Notes: a model not told the origin generated them from the letters alone. Shown: positions 41,179 through 53,540, counted from the first letter of the stretch. The stretch: 64,000 nucleotides of DNA from Przewalskia tangutica (GCA_029844215.1 CM056724.1:31410446-31474445); one strand, 5' to 3'. Numbers and translations are program-made.

Positions 41179-42824
41179 TGTCAACTCCAAATTAACATGC
41201 ATCCATCCTCCAATGTTTACCCATTATTCCTTATGTTTTTCTTCCAAGAATCATGTCCCAAAACTACAAAATTTGACCCCAAATTTTCAGCCAGAGCTGG
41301 CCAAAAAATGCCACTGGTTTTGTGTTTATTTGACTTAAAATGGAGGGAAGGATTACTCTATGAACAAGAAGGGTATTCAATCTTCAATTTCGTGTGAGAT
41401 AGAAGGAATTTCGTCCAAGAGAGGAGAGGGGGATAAGAGTAAGAAAATCTGATTTGTGAGAGAAGTAGAAGAGGGTTCTAAGGTTTTTCAAGAATAGAAA
41501 CCAAATCTGAAAATTAGTTTAAGACCTTGCACTTTGGTCCCTAGATGTCCTCTTAATGTAAATCAATCCCTCAAGTAATAAAACTTAATCCCACTTTTAT
41601 TAATCCTAACTCTCGTTGCCTTAAATTCTCGTCATCGTCCTATATACATTACTAATCCATAACGGGATATGTACATATATATTTCTATAATTATCATTAA
41701 AGAGATTCCCGACGTCACACCCGTCGTTACCAAAATTGTCCCGTATTAGCATATAAAGATCTACTTAAATTCCAAAAAAAAAATTAATCTTCATTCTTAA
41801 TGACGTTATTAACAATCGTCTTAAACCACGAGGTGTAACATTCTTCCCCCTTTAGAAACATTCGTCCTCGAATGTTCATAATATGCCTTATATTCAAGAA
41901 ATTTCGGCAGAGTTTCAGTACGCGGTCCCGAAGAAGCCTACTTTATATGGTGGTTTAAGACGATTGTTAATAACGTCATTAAGAATGAAGATTAATTTTT
42001 CCTTTAAAACTAACTCTGTAGAAAATCATGTACGTCCGCCGTACTTTTATTAAAATCAAGTCAAATGAAAGTTTCTCACAAGGTCGTGCCAAAAATAGGG
42101 AAAAAGGATTTTCACAAAATCATGCCAAAGAAAGAATAGTCTCACATACGTCATATAAGCTATCATATAACCTTCCTTCTCTTTATATCCATGGAAGACA
42201 ACAACTTCAACAATCAAGTGACTATCACACTTATTTATCATGGTTATTCAATCCTTAGTCATGTTAAAATAGTTCATAAAAGCAATCTCAAACTTCTATC
42301 AACATTTAAGAATTCAAGAAGGTGAAGTTTATACTCCCCTATACTTTAATTCTTCCAAGACACATATAGGTGATTACCACAATGCATATACTTGATTTCC
42401 AACATTATAATATTAACAAGTAGTCCCTAATACAACACAATCATGTTCAATAATCCCATCAACCTTTCGGCCAACCCATCATTCAATTCCAACACCTCTT
42501 AAAAGTACAGTCATTATCGGCTCTTTCATTCCACTACTTAAAAGGACTCTCTTTAAATTCAATTTCAAACAATTCACATGAATTAGTACAAAATGCAAAA
42601 ATCCTCACGCTCTGCAGAATATATATGAAGATCGCCTAATGTCTCCCTTCCATTTATAATAACATTGAAATCTCCACTAACTTAAATTCGGGAAATTCCA
42701 TAAGTCTCATATTCATGACGTCGAAATTTATATAGATCTCTGTATTAGATGGATTAAAAGTGACAGGTCAGTAATGACGTCCAATTAGGACGTTAGTCGC
42801 GGCCCGTCGGGTCGGGTCGTGAAA
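41179..42824. mobile_element. Chimeric LTR insertion in the TAT-like pol
   Basis: Flanked by TCAAA at 41174-41178 and 42825-42829, exactly at a break in the RT frame. The left 656 bp (41179-41834) look like a minus-strand LTR starting TGTTACACCTCG at 41834 and ending GACA at 41179, followed at 41835-41870 by a polypurine tract (AAAGGGGGAAGAA) and coding-end text (CATTCGAGGACGAATG). The right end reads GGGTCGGGTCGTGAAA, the end of a plus-strand gypsy LTR like the one ending at 52896. Between them lies a 49-bp perfect inverted repeat. The unit is therefore rearranged, not a simple solo LTR. Confidence 0.7.
41781..41998. repeat. Perfect 49-bp inverted repeat, 120-bp spacer
   Basis: 41781-41829 is the exact reverse complement of 41950-41998, which includes GTTAATAACGTCATTAAGAA. 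The spacer holds the LTR start, the polypurine tract and a 24-bp piece also found at 43247-43270. Confidence 0.85.
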
Positions 42825-42829
42825 TCAAA

Positions 42830-43515
42830 TTGGAGAAATACCTAACTTTCCTGGTTTCCAGCCAAGGTATCGAGACGAATCCAAATAAATCCATCCAGAA
42901 AATACTAGACGTACTGGACAATGTTAAAATGGTGCAAAGGTTGACAGGGAAAGTTGTTGTCCTAGAAAGATTCATGTCCCGGTCCTCGGACCCATGCCAT
43001 AATTTTTTTTAATTTGATGAAGAAAGACAATAAGTTCAGATGGACACAAGAATGGAACCAAAGCCTGAAAGATCTCATGGAATACCAGTCAATCCCTCAC
43101 GTAATGGAGAAACCAAAAAAAGAGAAGCGACTATTCTTTTACCTGACAGTTTCGGCGGTTTCGATCTGTATTGCATTGGTATGAGAGGAAGGAGAAGGAC
43201 AAATTTCCATCTATTATGCCAAAAAAACATTAACATGGGTGGAATCTCAGTACGCGGTCCCGAAGAAGCCAGCCCTGGGCCTAATTACGGCCGCTTAAAA
43301 GCTACGCCTATATTTCTAATGCCACCCGATGATGGTGGTCACAACCACATCGTTCCAAGCGTCACTATAGAGTGAAAATATGATGAGTAGGCTATCCAAA
43401 TGGTCAGTGGAGATAAGTGAATATGACCTAACGTATCAACTTTACTCGACGATACACACACAAGGCCTACCAAAATATTTAGACGACTTCGCCACAATAA
43501 TACGACCTCAAGAGG
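42830..43515 (+). pseudogene. TAT-like gypsy RT end and RNase H
   Basis: Resumes pol after the insertion: KYLTFLVSSQGIETNPNKS from about 42834 continues the RT frame. A connection region follows (KFRWTQEWNQSLKDLMEYQS near 43040). RNase H-like text includes YYAKKTLTWVESQYAVPKKP near 43210-43270 and SRLSKWSVEISEYDLTYQL near 43390-43440. Stops and shifts are present. The frame ends without integrase. Confidence 0.78.
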
Positions 43516-43530
43516 CATATGTATGAATCA

Positions 43531-43723
43531 TTAACCCACCTTTTTTTGCTTTTTTCTTTAACATTTTGGTCGCAGGACTGGGACTGGTTGAACGGAGAAT
43601 TAGCTCCGATAGAAGCAGGATATAATAAAAAAAATATGTGTTGCACTTTTTTCCTTGATTGAATTTTTTCCCAAAAGGGTTTTTTGAGGCAAGTTTTTAA
43701 CGAGGCAACAACAATAAATCTTA
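43531..43723. other. Unassigned stretch next to the gypsy end
   Basis: Truncated flank of the gypsy element or host DNA. No gene. Confidence 0.35.
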
Positions 43724-43984
43724 CTCCCTCCGTTCCAAAATACATTATTGTCTAGGAATTTTTTACTTTTTCACAATAGTTGATTGTTTGCAATTTCAAT
43801 GTAGTTTTAATCTTATTTTCTCCATTTTACCCCTAATCCATAGTACTTTGAAAGTATTTTTTATGAGATAAATATATAATGATTGATTTGATTTTAATGA
43901 TTGTAGGGTACATTAGTAAACTATCACAATCCCTTAATAAAATACTTTATTCCTAGAAAATCATGTATTGTGGAACATAGGGAG
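43724..43984. mobile_element. Stowaway-type MITE
   Basis: Left CTCCCTCCGTTCCAAAATAC and right GTATTGTGGAACATAGGGAG form inverted repeats, flanked by TA at 43722-43723 and 43985-43986. 261 bp, non-coding. Confidence 0.87.
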
Positions 43985-44140
43985 TATTACATATGCAAAT
44001 GTAGCCAAGACCTTAAATAAAAAACCGAAAGCTCCTTATGTGTTATCTGAGACTGCTTCTTTTTGTTTCCTTATTTTAATTCACTAATATAAATGTACAT
44101 GTGCACCACGCCTTACCTTTATGAATGAAAAAGGCTTATG

Positions 44141-46422
44141 TGTTGACACCCAATTTTGACCCATCTTTTCCGACTATTTGTTGCAATTTTAAATATTTTT
44201 GACATCGCATTTTTATCATCAATTTTTGCATTTTTATATCACAATCATAAATATTCCATGTTATCCTATTTTCACAAAATGACATCACATTTTTATTTTT
44301 TATTAAGCATTAGGCATTTCTTAAATATTATGTTTTTATTATTATCCCATCTTCATTTTATTTTAATAATTTTACATCTCTTCAAATCATTTTTTCTTTT
44401 AAATAATAACTCTTTTTATATTTTAACCCAAACCCATTTTAACCACAACCCATTTTATTCCCTAAACCCAATCTAAACATTCTACCCAACCAACCAAAAA
44501 TTAGCCCAATACCCCCAATCCGAAGCCCAACCCGTCGGCCCCCAAACCCAAGCCCAATCCAACACCCTTTTCATTCCCTCCCCCCAAAAACCAAACCTAA
44601 ACCTAAAAAATAAAAAAATCCTAAAAATAAAAAATCACACCCCCATTTTCAAGGGCAGCCGACATACCCATTTCTCACTTTCTAGAACCAGCAGCCGCAC
44701 CCCTCACCTCCCAATTACCTCAAGACCGGACCCCCATCCTCTCATATCTTAACCCTAAAATCCTCTCATCTAAAATCGACCCTTACCCCCCCCCCCCTTT
44801 ACGCCATCGTCGCCCCTCCACACCGGAGCTCCAGTGAATACCCCACAAACCGCATAGACCACCCCCGAGATCCCCACACTTAACTCACTCTCTCTATTTC
44901 GTCGGTTCGTCGGTGCCAGAGCTGACCACCGGCCGGCACGACCGAGAACAATCACCACCACCGTACTCGGTTTGTTGTGGTCTCTATTTTTTTTACATCT
45001 GTCCAGAAAAAAGTCTAGCGTCTCTCCTATATTTTTGCCGTCGAAGTGACACCTTCCCTCTTTTCTCCCCTTTTGCACCAAAAAATATTTCGGCAACCTC
45101 CATTCTTTCCGCCATAAATATTTTGCTTTTTGTCATCGGATTTGTATTATTTCTTGCCTTATGCTACTGTTTAGTGTTGATGTTATTAATATGGGATTGA
45201 TGTTGTGTGATTTTCGGTTTTCTGATGACCTTCCGGGTCCACTCCGGCGACCTCTATTGGCCTTATTTGTTGGAATTTGTTGATTGTCTTTGGTTATTGG
45301 ACTGATTTTCCCATTGTATTTTTGTATCTGGCCAAGTTTTTAAAACTCCGGCGACCTTGGTTGGCTTTCGTCTGACTCACAGTTTCCCTGCCGCTTCCGT
45401 GTTGCTCCGGACTGTTTTGACCATATTCTGGCAGCCGCGGTGAATTTTTCAGGAACACTCTTGATATTTGCTTGCTGTATTTTGTTTGTTGGTAATCTGT
45501 ATTTTGTTAATTTTTTGGTTTGCCGGTGAGTTGCGTTGATCGTTGCTCCACAGTTGGAAAGACGGAAATAAAATCTTCTGGGCAAGGATGAACACGTAAA
45601 TATTTTTTCACCCGAGAGACCAACACGTTCGTAGGAAGGCGACTAAAATGACCAATGAATTATATGTTTGCAACCCCAATGTGATTGAAATGATCTTTTC
45701 AAAATTTAAGTCTGAGCCATCCGTAATCAAAACTATTACTGTTTTGTGCGGATCCGAATGTTTTTTTTCTATATTTAATTGTTTCTAACCATTTGTTTTT
45801 GATAGCTTGCGAGGAACAATTACGAAAGTTAGAGAGGTCAAGATACTCTTCAGATATTATTTTATTATTGTTTTTATTCAGTTTTATTTTATTCTGTATT
45901 GTAATTTAATTTATTGTACTTGTATAATTATTGAAATGTTTAGAATAGGTAGATTCAGAATTTATAAATTAAAAAAGGTAGTTTTAAAATTGGAAACCCG
46001 CCGCTAGCTTTATTTCTTAGATTCGTTATGCATGTTTCAAAACCCCATTAGTTTATTTGTTTTAGGCCATGCATCTTTTTAAACTACTTGCACCATCCTT
46101 TTATTAGTTTTGTATTTTCCAAACATGAATTTTTTCTTAACATGATAATTAACCTAGATTTGACTGGATAACCGAAGTTAGCGGATCTTAAAGGATGTCT
46201 AACCCCTTCCCTTTAAGATAATAGAGAACTCTTATCCAGAATCTCATTAGTTTTGCAGACCATTAAATGGAGTTCACATTGCAGCATTTTTAGGTGTCAT
46301 AATTCACCGTAAAAATAATTAGGTGGTGACTCTTCGAACCCCTTAGCATTTCATTAATCTAAGGGAATCGCGCCATTAACGTTGTGTTCCGTTCCGACCC
46401 TGTGGTCAAAACGGATGCAACA
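44141..46422 (+). mobile_element. Long gypsy LTR (about 2.3 kb), TAT/Ogre-like
   Basis: Starts TGTTGACACCCAATTTTGAC and ends near GGATGCAACA at 46422, next to a sequence reading TAGCTACTCCACTGGG, a decayed form of the GGCGACTCCGCTGGGG primer region seen in TAT/Ogre-type elements. It contains a pyrimidine-rich zone with a run of C at 44786-44797. Short open frames at 44156-44476 and 44913-45200 are low-complexity and not genes. Confidence 0.65.
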
Positions 46423-47311
46423 TCATAGCTACTCCACTGGGATATCAGATTCTTAATCATAGCAAACCTTGGTTAATTATTATTGCTCTTTATTTTGCTC
46501 CGTATTTAATCTATTTGTTTAAATTGTTTCTTTTATGTAAATTTTGTATGCTTAACTGCTTTAATTGCCACTTTCTTTTTCTTCTTTCCTTAAATTGACA
46601 TTCCGCTCATATTTCTTCCACTTCAGAAAATTGACACTATCACACATTACACGCGAGGTGTGTTTCGCGCACCCGCAAAATGTTCTTTCAAATATCCAAA
46701 TTTTAGGAGAGTTGACGTATGTGCGGAGCGTCCGGACTATTCAGTGGGTGTGTAGCCTTCTCACTCGAGTAGTTCGCTCGGGAACATTGTGTCTAGTAAA
46801 CTAAATCTTAGAAAATTTATGATAGAGTTATACCACATTTTATTTTAAGTCATGCATGCATACATCTTAGGTGGGTCGATCCTTGGTATCGACTCCACAA
46901 TTAAGAAATCCACCAAAATTGTCGACGAGTTTCACAACCCAATGATCAATCAACATATTATGTGTCGCGTGATAATGATAGACGTATCCAAGCCTAATCA
47001 TGACATGCCAAAATTGAAAAATGTACATTCATTTTGTCTTCATTTCCAACAAAAGCATTAATGTTTAACAGTTTGGATCAATCTATAACAAATATTTGGC
47101 GTTTAGGCCCACCTCTGACATAAGAGAGGTTTCATGCATGTTAGGGTGCGCGCTTGATTTACATGCAATTTGCTTACTATTATTTTTCGCTTGCAAATCT
47201 GTACATAATATTTAAAGCAATAATTACTTGTTTCAACTCTGTACATATCATGCCATGTCGCTTGCAACTTTGGGCATGAGCATTTTCCCTTTGCACTTTT
47301 GGGGTGTCACA

Positions 47312-47385
47312 CTACAATCAGGACTTCTACTAGGGCAATGTCATATCTTTTGGTCCATGGGACAGAAGTTGTGTTACCAACAAAG
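47312..47385 (+). pseudogene. Gypsy integrase C-terminal remnant
   Basis: About 24 codons read RTSTRAMSYLLVHGTEVVLP, the well-known end of the gypsy integrase core in TAT/Athila-type elements (usually RTSTGATPYLLVYGTEAVLP). Nothing coding can be followed on either side. Confidence 0.65.
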
Positions 47386-47989
47386 GGTAAATCGTTCTTG
47401 AACATCACGACTTGGACCTTGTGAAGCGTCAACCTCCAGTCCGGTCGAACCAATCAGGGGAGTCTTTGACTATACTGTCACACCCCTACATTTTATTATT
47501 TTCGTGACTTTCTTACTTTCACCCTTTGCTATTATTTTTTACGGGAAGATCGTCCTCACAAACAGTCAAGGGCGATCGTTAAGAAAAATTATCCTTGGAG
47601 ATACTCCAGGAAAGAACAAAATAAAAGTGTCACAAAAATGACCAAGAGATATTTTCGACTGAAAGGAGTCAGTCAACCTCCGGTCCGAACGAACCTATCA
47701 GGGGAGGCTTTGACCATGCTTTTTATTATTTTTCATCACTTTGTTACTCTCACCCATTGCTCTTATTTTTGTAGAAAGACCGTCCTCGCAAACAGTCGAG
47801 AACGGTCATTAAAAAAAGAAAAAAGAAATCACAAAAATGACCGGGAGATGTTTCGACTGAAAGAAGTCACCCAACACTAGATTCAACGAGGAATCACTCT
47901 GGGTTTGTCTATACTTTTATATTTTTTTACATATTTGCAAATTTAATTGATATGCTTAGTTTTCGTTGCATACATTTTACAACATATCC

Positions 47990-48535
47990 GAACGAACTAC
48001 GTGTGTCTAATTCTCACCATACGGTGTGATACGTAGGCAATCCATCTTGGGTTTGGCACCATATAATAATAATAAAATAATAATAATAATTCCTTCTACA
48101 CCCTCACGAACTACACGTGTCTGATTCTCACTATACGGTGTGATACGTAGGCAACCCTCATCGGGTTCGACACCACAAAATGTAAATCTAGTCCTTGCGG
48201 AATGCTACCCAACGAAAGTGGAACGAACCTGCCAAAGAGACACACTTTCTTGTCCACCTTAGAAAGGGACATATTTGGCAAACCCATCCGTTTCATTCAT
48301 CCTATCATGGACAGTTATTTTCATTGCATTCATCACACCGTGGATAATTATTTTACTTCGTATTCGTCCTATAGTGGACAATCATCTGTTTTATACAGTT
48401 TCACTCTTACTATTCTATCGTGGATGAATTCATTTTCAAGCATATATTTTATAACATATCTTAACGAACTACGCGCACCCGATTCTCACAAAAAATGAGA
48501 TACATAGGCAGCGCTACTTGGGTTCGATACCTCTT
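47990..48535. repeat. Three dispersed copies of a GATACGTAGGCA unit
   Basis: Each copy has GAACTAC, then a GATTCTCAC-like word, GATACGTAGGCA (or a close variant) and a GGGTTNGNCACC ending. Spacing is uneven (about 115 and 360 bases). Confidence 0.6.
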
Positions 48536-50517
48536 TAATAAAAAAAAAATACAAAATATTTTAAGTATCATTGTTTGACTTGGTTGATACCAACACAGTT
48601 AGGAGTGTGCATATGAAAGAACAAGTAGCAATCTGTATAGTGGACTGACTTCGTGGTAACTGTAGATTCTTTTGGTACCTCTCATTCACACCTGTAGTGG
48701 CACTGGAAAAATTGTCTTGCATGCTTCCAAGATAAGAACAAATCAACCTCATCATTTCATGTGTATTGTGTGTTGAGTTTTTAGAATAAGTTCAATTGCA
48801 TTGCATTGTGATCTAGAACTTGACTCTAATGTATGTTGAGGCGAAATCATGAGTAACACTTGATATAGGAAATGATCGTATGCTTTCTTTGATCCGTTTA
48901 AGCATTTCCAACCTACCAAATAGCATTATCCGTAGTACTTCCCCTTTGAGCCTAAAATCTATTCTTTTGACAACCACATATTATGCCTAGACCCTTTCAG
49001 AGGGCATACATGCACTATCCCTCTCTTGGGCCGACCTTCTTGAGCGCATTGGAAAAACTCAAATTGTTGACAACGATCTGAATTGAAGTTTCCAGGGATA
49101 AAAGTTGCAAAGTCCCGAAAGAAAAAATAAAACAAAACAAAAGGACGACTTCACATAAAGAAGAAGTCAAAAGCCCCGACAATATATAAAAATGAGGAAA
49201 TAACTCTGAAAAGGAGAAAAAGCTCCAAACGAAAGACTCAAAAGAAGTCAGTACAAAGGAAAAAAAACAAAAAGAAATAGATCAGCATCAATACACACAA
49301 ATACCAAGCGCGGACATAGTCCAACGCTCAAGGAAGGATTAGTCACTCCTTACCCAAATGATATCATCCCTTTCCTCAAGCCTACATTACAAACCTGTGA
49401 CAAGCCCTACATGATCTTATACTGAGGGTTCTCATTAGTGGATACTTCCATGACGGCCAAACCTATGGTATCATAATTTCATTCTTTGAACATCTTTCTG
49501 AGTGTGAGTGTACTTCTCTAGACGTCTCAAAGTTCAAAATACTGAAATATATGTGACGAAGGAACTTTCTAGTGAGGGAATTTGAAACATGAGGATACGT
49601 ATAAGTCAAAACCTTTGTTTGAAGCAAGTGTCGATACTCAGGTATATCTGAGGTACTATATGAAGCTATTGGAATTACATCGGAATCAGTCTTGGTTATA
49701 CATAAGGTAAATAACGGGAACCCTAAGCACAATACTAATTGTTTGGTACCAACTGAAATCAAGAAGTGATTCTGTCTTTTTTATTTTTTTTCCAAAAAAT
49801 AACAAAAACCTTACAATCCTCTTTTGCTTGTAATAAACTACGTTATGACTTGATTTCTCTTGTCGGGATACGTTGACGGCCTATATCGGCTTTAGTCACA
49901 CCATTGCAGATCTTTCTCCCTTTATTCGGCATATAGCGCAATACGCCCACCTGATCACCTTGATAGGAAGGGCAAACAACCCATACATGCTCGATTTTGT
50001 CAAATTGAAAGTTCAGCATCTTCGTATATCAGAAACGGGCAAATTTTAAGGGTTCACTGCAAGAAGCCGCCAATAGACATGGAAAAGTGTCGGCCAACTG
50101 AGCCTTCAATCAAAAGAAGGATTTTGGATAAAAAGCCAAAGCTACAAAGTCCGAACAAGTCTGAGCATGCAAGCGTCAAGAGCCAAAGCTACAAAGTCAG
50201 CGCTAATCAACCGGCCCTTAACCAAACTCACAAATTTCTTTGAGTTTTCAGGTTGACAAAGGCGAGAAGCCGCAACATGTATGTTTAATTTTGCAAGTAA
50301 CTTCCGCATCACAGTTCAGCCCACTATGATCACATTCATGTTTGACATCTGTACAAAAGCACCATCTTTACCTATAGGGTCCCAACTGCATTATGTCCGT
50401 ACAAGGACGGTATTTCGACTCACAGGGTCATATTCTCATCCTCATCTATTCATTTTTTACATTACCTATATCCACGCATTAACTTTCATCAGATTAGGTT
50501 TGCAAGAACTTCAACAC

Positions 50518-51207
50518 AACATTTCGACCGTAGGGTCACATTTTGCATCACGTCTAAGCAACGATGATATTTTATATTTCGTCTATGAAACGACGATATC
50601 TATGCATCACGTCTAAGCAACGACGTCATTTTACATTTTGTCTATGCAACGATGATATCTTTGCATCACGTCTAAACAAAAATGTCATTTTACATTTTGT
50701 CTATGCAACGACGATATTTTGCATCACATCTAAGCAACAATGTCATTTTACATTTCGTCTATGCAACGACGATATCTTTACATCACGTCTAAGCAACAAC
50801 GTCATTTTTACATTTTGTCTATGCAACGACGATATCTTTGCATCACGTCTAAGCAATGACGTCATTTTACATTTCGTCTATACAACGACGATATCTTTGC
50901 ATCACGTCTAAGCAACGATATCATTTTACATTTCTTCTATGCAACGATGACATCTTTGCATCACGTCAATACAACGACATCATTTCAGCTCATGCGGGCC
51001 ACAAACGCATCACATCCATACATAGACGTCATTACATTTCATCTATGCAACGACGACATCTCCATCACGTCTATACAACGATGTCACTTTGCATCGCGTC
51101 TAAGTAACAACGTCATTTTACATTTCATCTATGTAACGACGACATATTTACATCACGTCAATACAATAACGTCATTTTACATTTCGTCTATGCAATGATG
51201 ATATATT
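50518..51207. repeat. 59-bp minisatellite, about 11 monomers
   Basis: The unit joins CATCACGTCTAAGCAACGAC, GTCATTTTACATTTTGTCTA and TGCAACGACGATATCTTTG, 59 bases. Monomers are fairly uniform, so open frames run through several of them; these are not genes. One 49-bp-type monomer with CATGCGGGCCACAAACG is embedded near 50958-51010, linking it to the next array. Confidence 0.88.
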
Positions 51208-51599
51208 TGTGTCACGTTTATGCAGTGACGTTAATTCAACCTATGCAGGTAACAAATGCATCACGTCTATACAATGTCATCATTTCAATTCATGCGGGTC
51301 ACAAACGCATCACGTCTATGCAATGACGTCATTTCAATCCATGGGGGTCACAAACGCATCACATCTATGCATTAACGTCATTTCAACCCATGCGGGTCAT
51401 AAACGCATCACGTCTATGCAGTAACGTCATTTCAATCCATGTGGGTCACAAACGCAGCACGTCGATGCAATGACGTCATTTCAACTCATGCGGGTCACAA
51501 ACACATCACGTCTATGCAATGATGTCATTTCAACCCATGCGGGTCACAAACGCATCACGTATATGCAATGACGTCATTTCAACCCATGCGGGTCACAAA
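51208..51599. repeat. 49-bp minisatellite, 8 monomers
   Basis: The unit joins CGCATCACGTCTATGCAATG, ACGTCATTTCAACCCATGCG and GGTCACAAA, 49 bases, repeated in strict register from 51208 to 51599. It shares the CATCACGTCTA..CAA.GACGTCATTT half with the 59-bp array. Several monomers hold the palindrome TGACGTCA. Confidence 0.9.
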
Positions 51600-52896
51600 A
51601 TACCGCACGTAGTACGATAGACGTACAAGGTTTGATATCCCTTACTTGTTTTAAGGATGTCTTGAGTTTTAAAAGTTAAGGGACTTGATGTGTTCAAGTA
51701 TATGATTCTTGTTTTCCTTTTAAAAGTGTAAGTCCCTTGGGTTTTAGGAAAATGTATTTGACTAAGGTATAACGTTAATATAATGACTTTATGGGAAGTT
51801 GATTATATTAGCTTTATGAAAGGTTAACAAATGAAGATTTACTCTAAGTAAAATGAGTACGGATAAATGATTTGAGGTTGTGAAAGACAAATTGGTTTTA
51901 AGACATCAATTGCCCAAAGGTTTTATGTGAAAAAGAGTCATTTTTAAAAGAGTGGAAGTATGTAGTACTTTGGGTTAAATCCCCGGATTTCTTTTATTTA
52001 TGTTATGTATGATGGCCGGTTGAGCTAGGGTAAGAGTATAAATGAGGGGTAAACCCCCAAGACGTTATACCACATGCTTCAGGGTAAGAGTATAAATGAG
52101 GGGTAAACCCCCAAGACGTTATACCACCTATTCCGTGGATTTGCTACCCACGATGCGAGGAATACCTCATGCGAGTCCGTAGGGCTCATGCGGGTGAAAT
52201 AGTCCCATGCGGGTGAGTACATCCTATGCGAGGAATACCTCATGCGGGTCCACATGACCCATGCGGGTGAAATAGTCTCGGAGTAGAGTCTTGACGATAT
52301 CATGCAGATGACCTTGCTTTGACCATGAGCTTTCTATTTTCATGCAGTATTGTATATGTTTGATATTCTCATTATTAGTAAGGAACATTGTTCTGTAAAC
52401 CGATTTTTATACATGTCTCCAGTTATTTTATACTTATGAGGTATTTTCGATTTTCCGCCGCATACTTAGTACATATCAGGTAATCGACCCTTCCTGGCCG
52501 CGTTCATGCCGCAGGTAGAGGTAAGCAGGTGGTGGATCCTCATTCTTAGGATCACTGTTTCGGTGTCAGAAGCTCCATTCCTCCGGAAGCTTGTTTTGTT
52601 GGTACGGTTCTTCCCTGATGCTATATGTATTGTGTACATTCAGGGGTATGGCGGAGCCCTGTCCCGCCACAATTGTATTCTTAGAGGTCTGTAGTCACGT
52701 TTGTGGTTTTGGGCTGTAAGACAAGTTGTACTTTTGATTAAGTATATTTTTATGGAAGGCAGCCTTATCGGTTTGCCAGTGATGTTTACTTTATACAGGT
52801 TATGTGTTATGTATGTTCCGCTGCTATTTTCTGATGTATATCTGTCGGGGTGCCCCGGTAGGGCACCAGTTGCGGCCCCGGGGTCGGGTCGTGACA
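51600..52896 (+). mobile_element. Gypsy LTR 3' portion ending GGGTCGTGACA
   Basis: The right end CGGGGTCGGGTCGTGACA at 52896 matches the LTR end typical of plant chromovirus-type gypsy elements and the right end of the insert at 42824. No primer site follows, so this is a 3' or solo LTR. The left edge is unclear. Internal repeats: a 47-bp unit repeated at 52027 and 52081, and a 73-bp-spaced pair starting ATGCGAGGAATACCTCATGC at 52153 and 52226. Confidence 0.65.
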
Positions 52897-52909
52897 TATA
52901 TGCATTGGG

Positions 52910-53244
52910 TGAAAAGCGTGCCTGAAGGAGCTCGTGTAACCGGATGCTAGGAGGATCAGAGAGATCTCCATAGTTGGCTCTCACTGCTACCAATTTGGGT
53001 CACATCTGTTAGTTTCGATCAGTGTGCCGCAACATACTCGAATGTCGAAGCCGTAGAGAGGTCGGTCAACCACACTTTAGGGTTTGAAAAGTCCAACTTT
53101 AGCTTATATAAGGATAACTTAGGATAGAAGGAAGGGCTTCTTGCTTACACTTTGTAACCCTAGCTTTCTTTTCTCTCTAAGGTGTGTAGAGAAGAAAATC
53201 CATTATTTTACACAATTTCTTGAATCAGTTTTGCCTTTTTGTCT
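52910..53244 (+). repeat. TAT-like LTR fragment
   Basis: Starts TGAAAAGCGTGCCTGAAGGA and aligns with the LTR at 37428. It is cut at 53244, where CACTA element B begins, so it is older than that insertion. Confidence 0.78.
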
Positions 53245-53460
53245 CACTACAAGAAAAACATCCTACGATGACAGTTCACGTGTGACAGAAATGCATCTGT
53301 CACATCTTTTTACTAAATTTATGCATTTTCTTGACATTCATGTGACGGTTTTTTAAGTGTCACAAAATTATGACATTTGTGTGACGGATTTTTTAAGTGT
53401 CATAAAATTATGACATTTGTGTGACGGTTTTGTGAAATGTCACATAAATAATTGATTTGT
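53245..53460. repeat. CACTA B left subterminal repeats
   Basis: Three near copies of GTGACGGATTTTTTAAGTGT plus the flanking ATTATGACATTTGT, and the paired words GTGTGACAG and CTGTCACA near the end. These are the expected transposase-binding zone. Confidence 0.8.
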
Positions 53461-53487
53461 GTTTTAAATTGACCAAAATAGAATGAT

Positions 53488-53499
53488 ATTATATATATA

Positions 53500-53538
<39 letters not shown>
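53488..53538. repeat. TA microsatellite at the left virus junction
   Basis: About 50 bases of TA dinucleotides with one C, ending exactly where the pararetrovirus begins. The other half lies at 59035-59050. Confidence 0.9.

Positions 53539-53540
<2 letters not shown>

Larger units (their letters stand above)
37428..43530 (+). mobile_element. TAT-like Ty3/gypsy element, 3' part missing
   Basis: 5' LTR (37428 to about 37896), primer region TTTGGCGCCATCTATAGAG from 37899, gag from 37996, protease near 39.85-40.1 kb, RT 40.6-41.18 kb, an insertion at 41179-42824, then the RT end and RNase H to about 43510. Integrase and 3' LTR are absent. The TAT assignment rests on gag and RT style. Many stops and frameshifts occur. 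A second LTR of this family lies at 52910-53244. Confidence 0.8.
46423..50517 (+). mobile_element. Decayed interior of the TAT/Ogre-like element
   Basis: Mostly non-coding. A short integrase-end remnant is visible at 47312-47385. Related segments repeat: CAACCTCCGGTCCGAACGAA-type units at 47425, 47676 and 47860, and a GAACTAC...GATACGTAGGCA unit near 47995, 48108 and 48467. A microsatellite of AATA units lies near 48065-48095. No complete domain is present. I cannot place the end of the element, and it may include several old insertions. Confidence 0.5.

Noticed and set aside
44156..45200. Two open frames of about 100 codons in the long gypsy LTR
   Set aside because: Low-complexity Phe/Leu/Ser text in a pyrimidine-rich LTR zone, with no domain.
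50281..51424. Chain of overlapping open frames with repeated ITSKQRRHFTF-type text
   Set aside because: The frames come from tandem repeats whose monomer happens to lack stops; there is no start context, family or non-repeat part.
50518..51599. Regular direct repeats that look like a CRISPR array
   Set aside because: The whole unit repeats, including what would be spacers, and the setting is a plant nuclear genome. It is a minisatellite.
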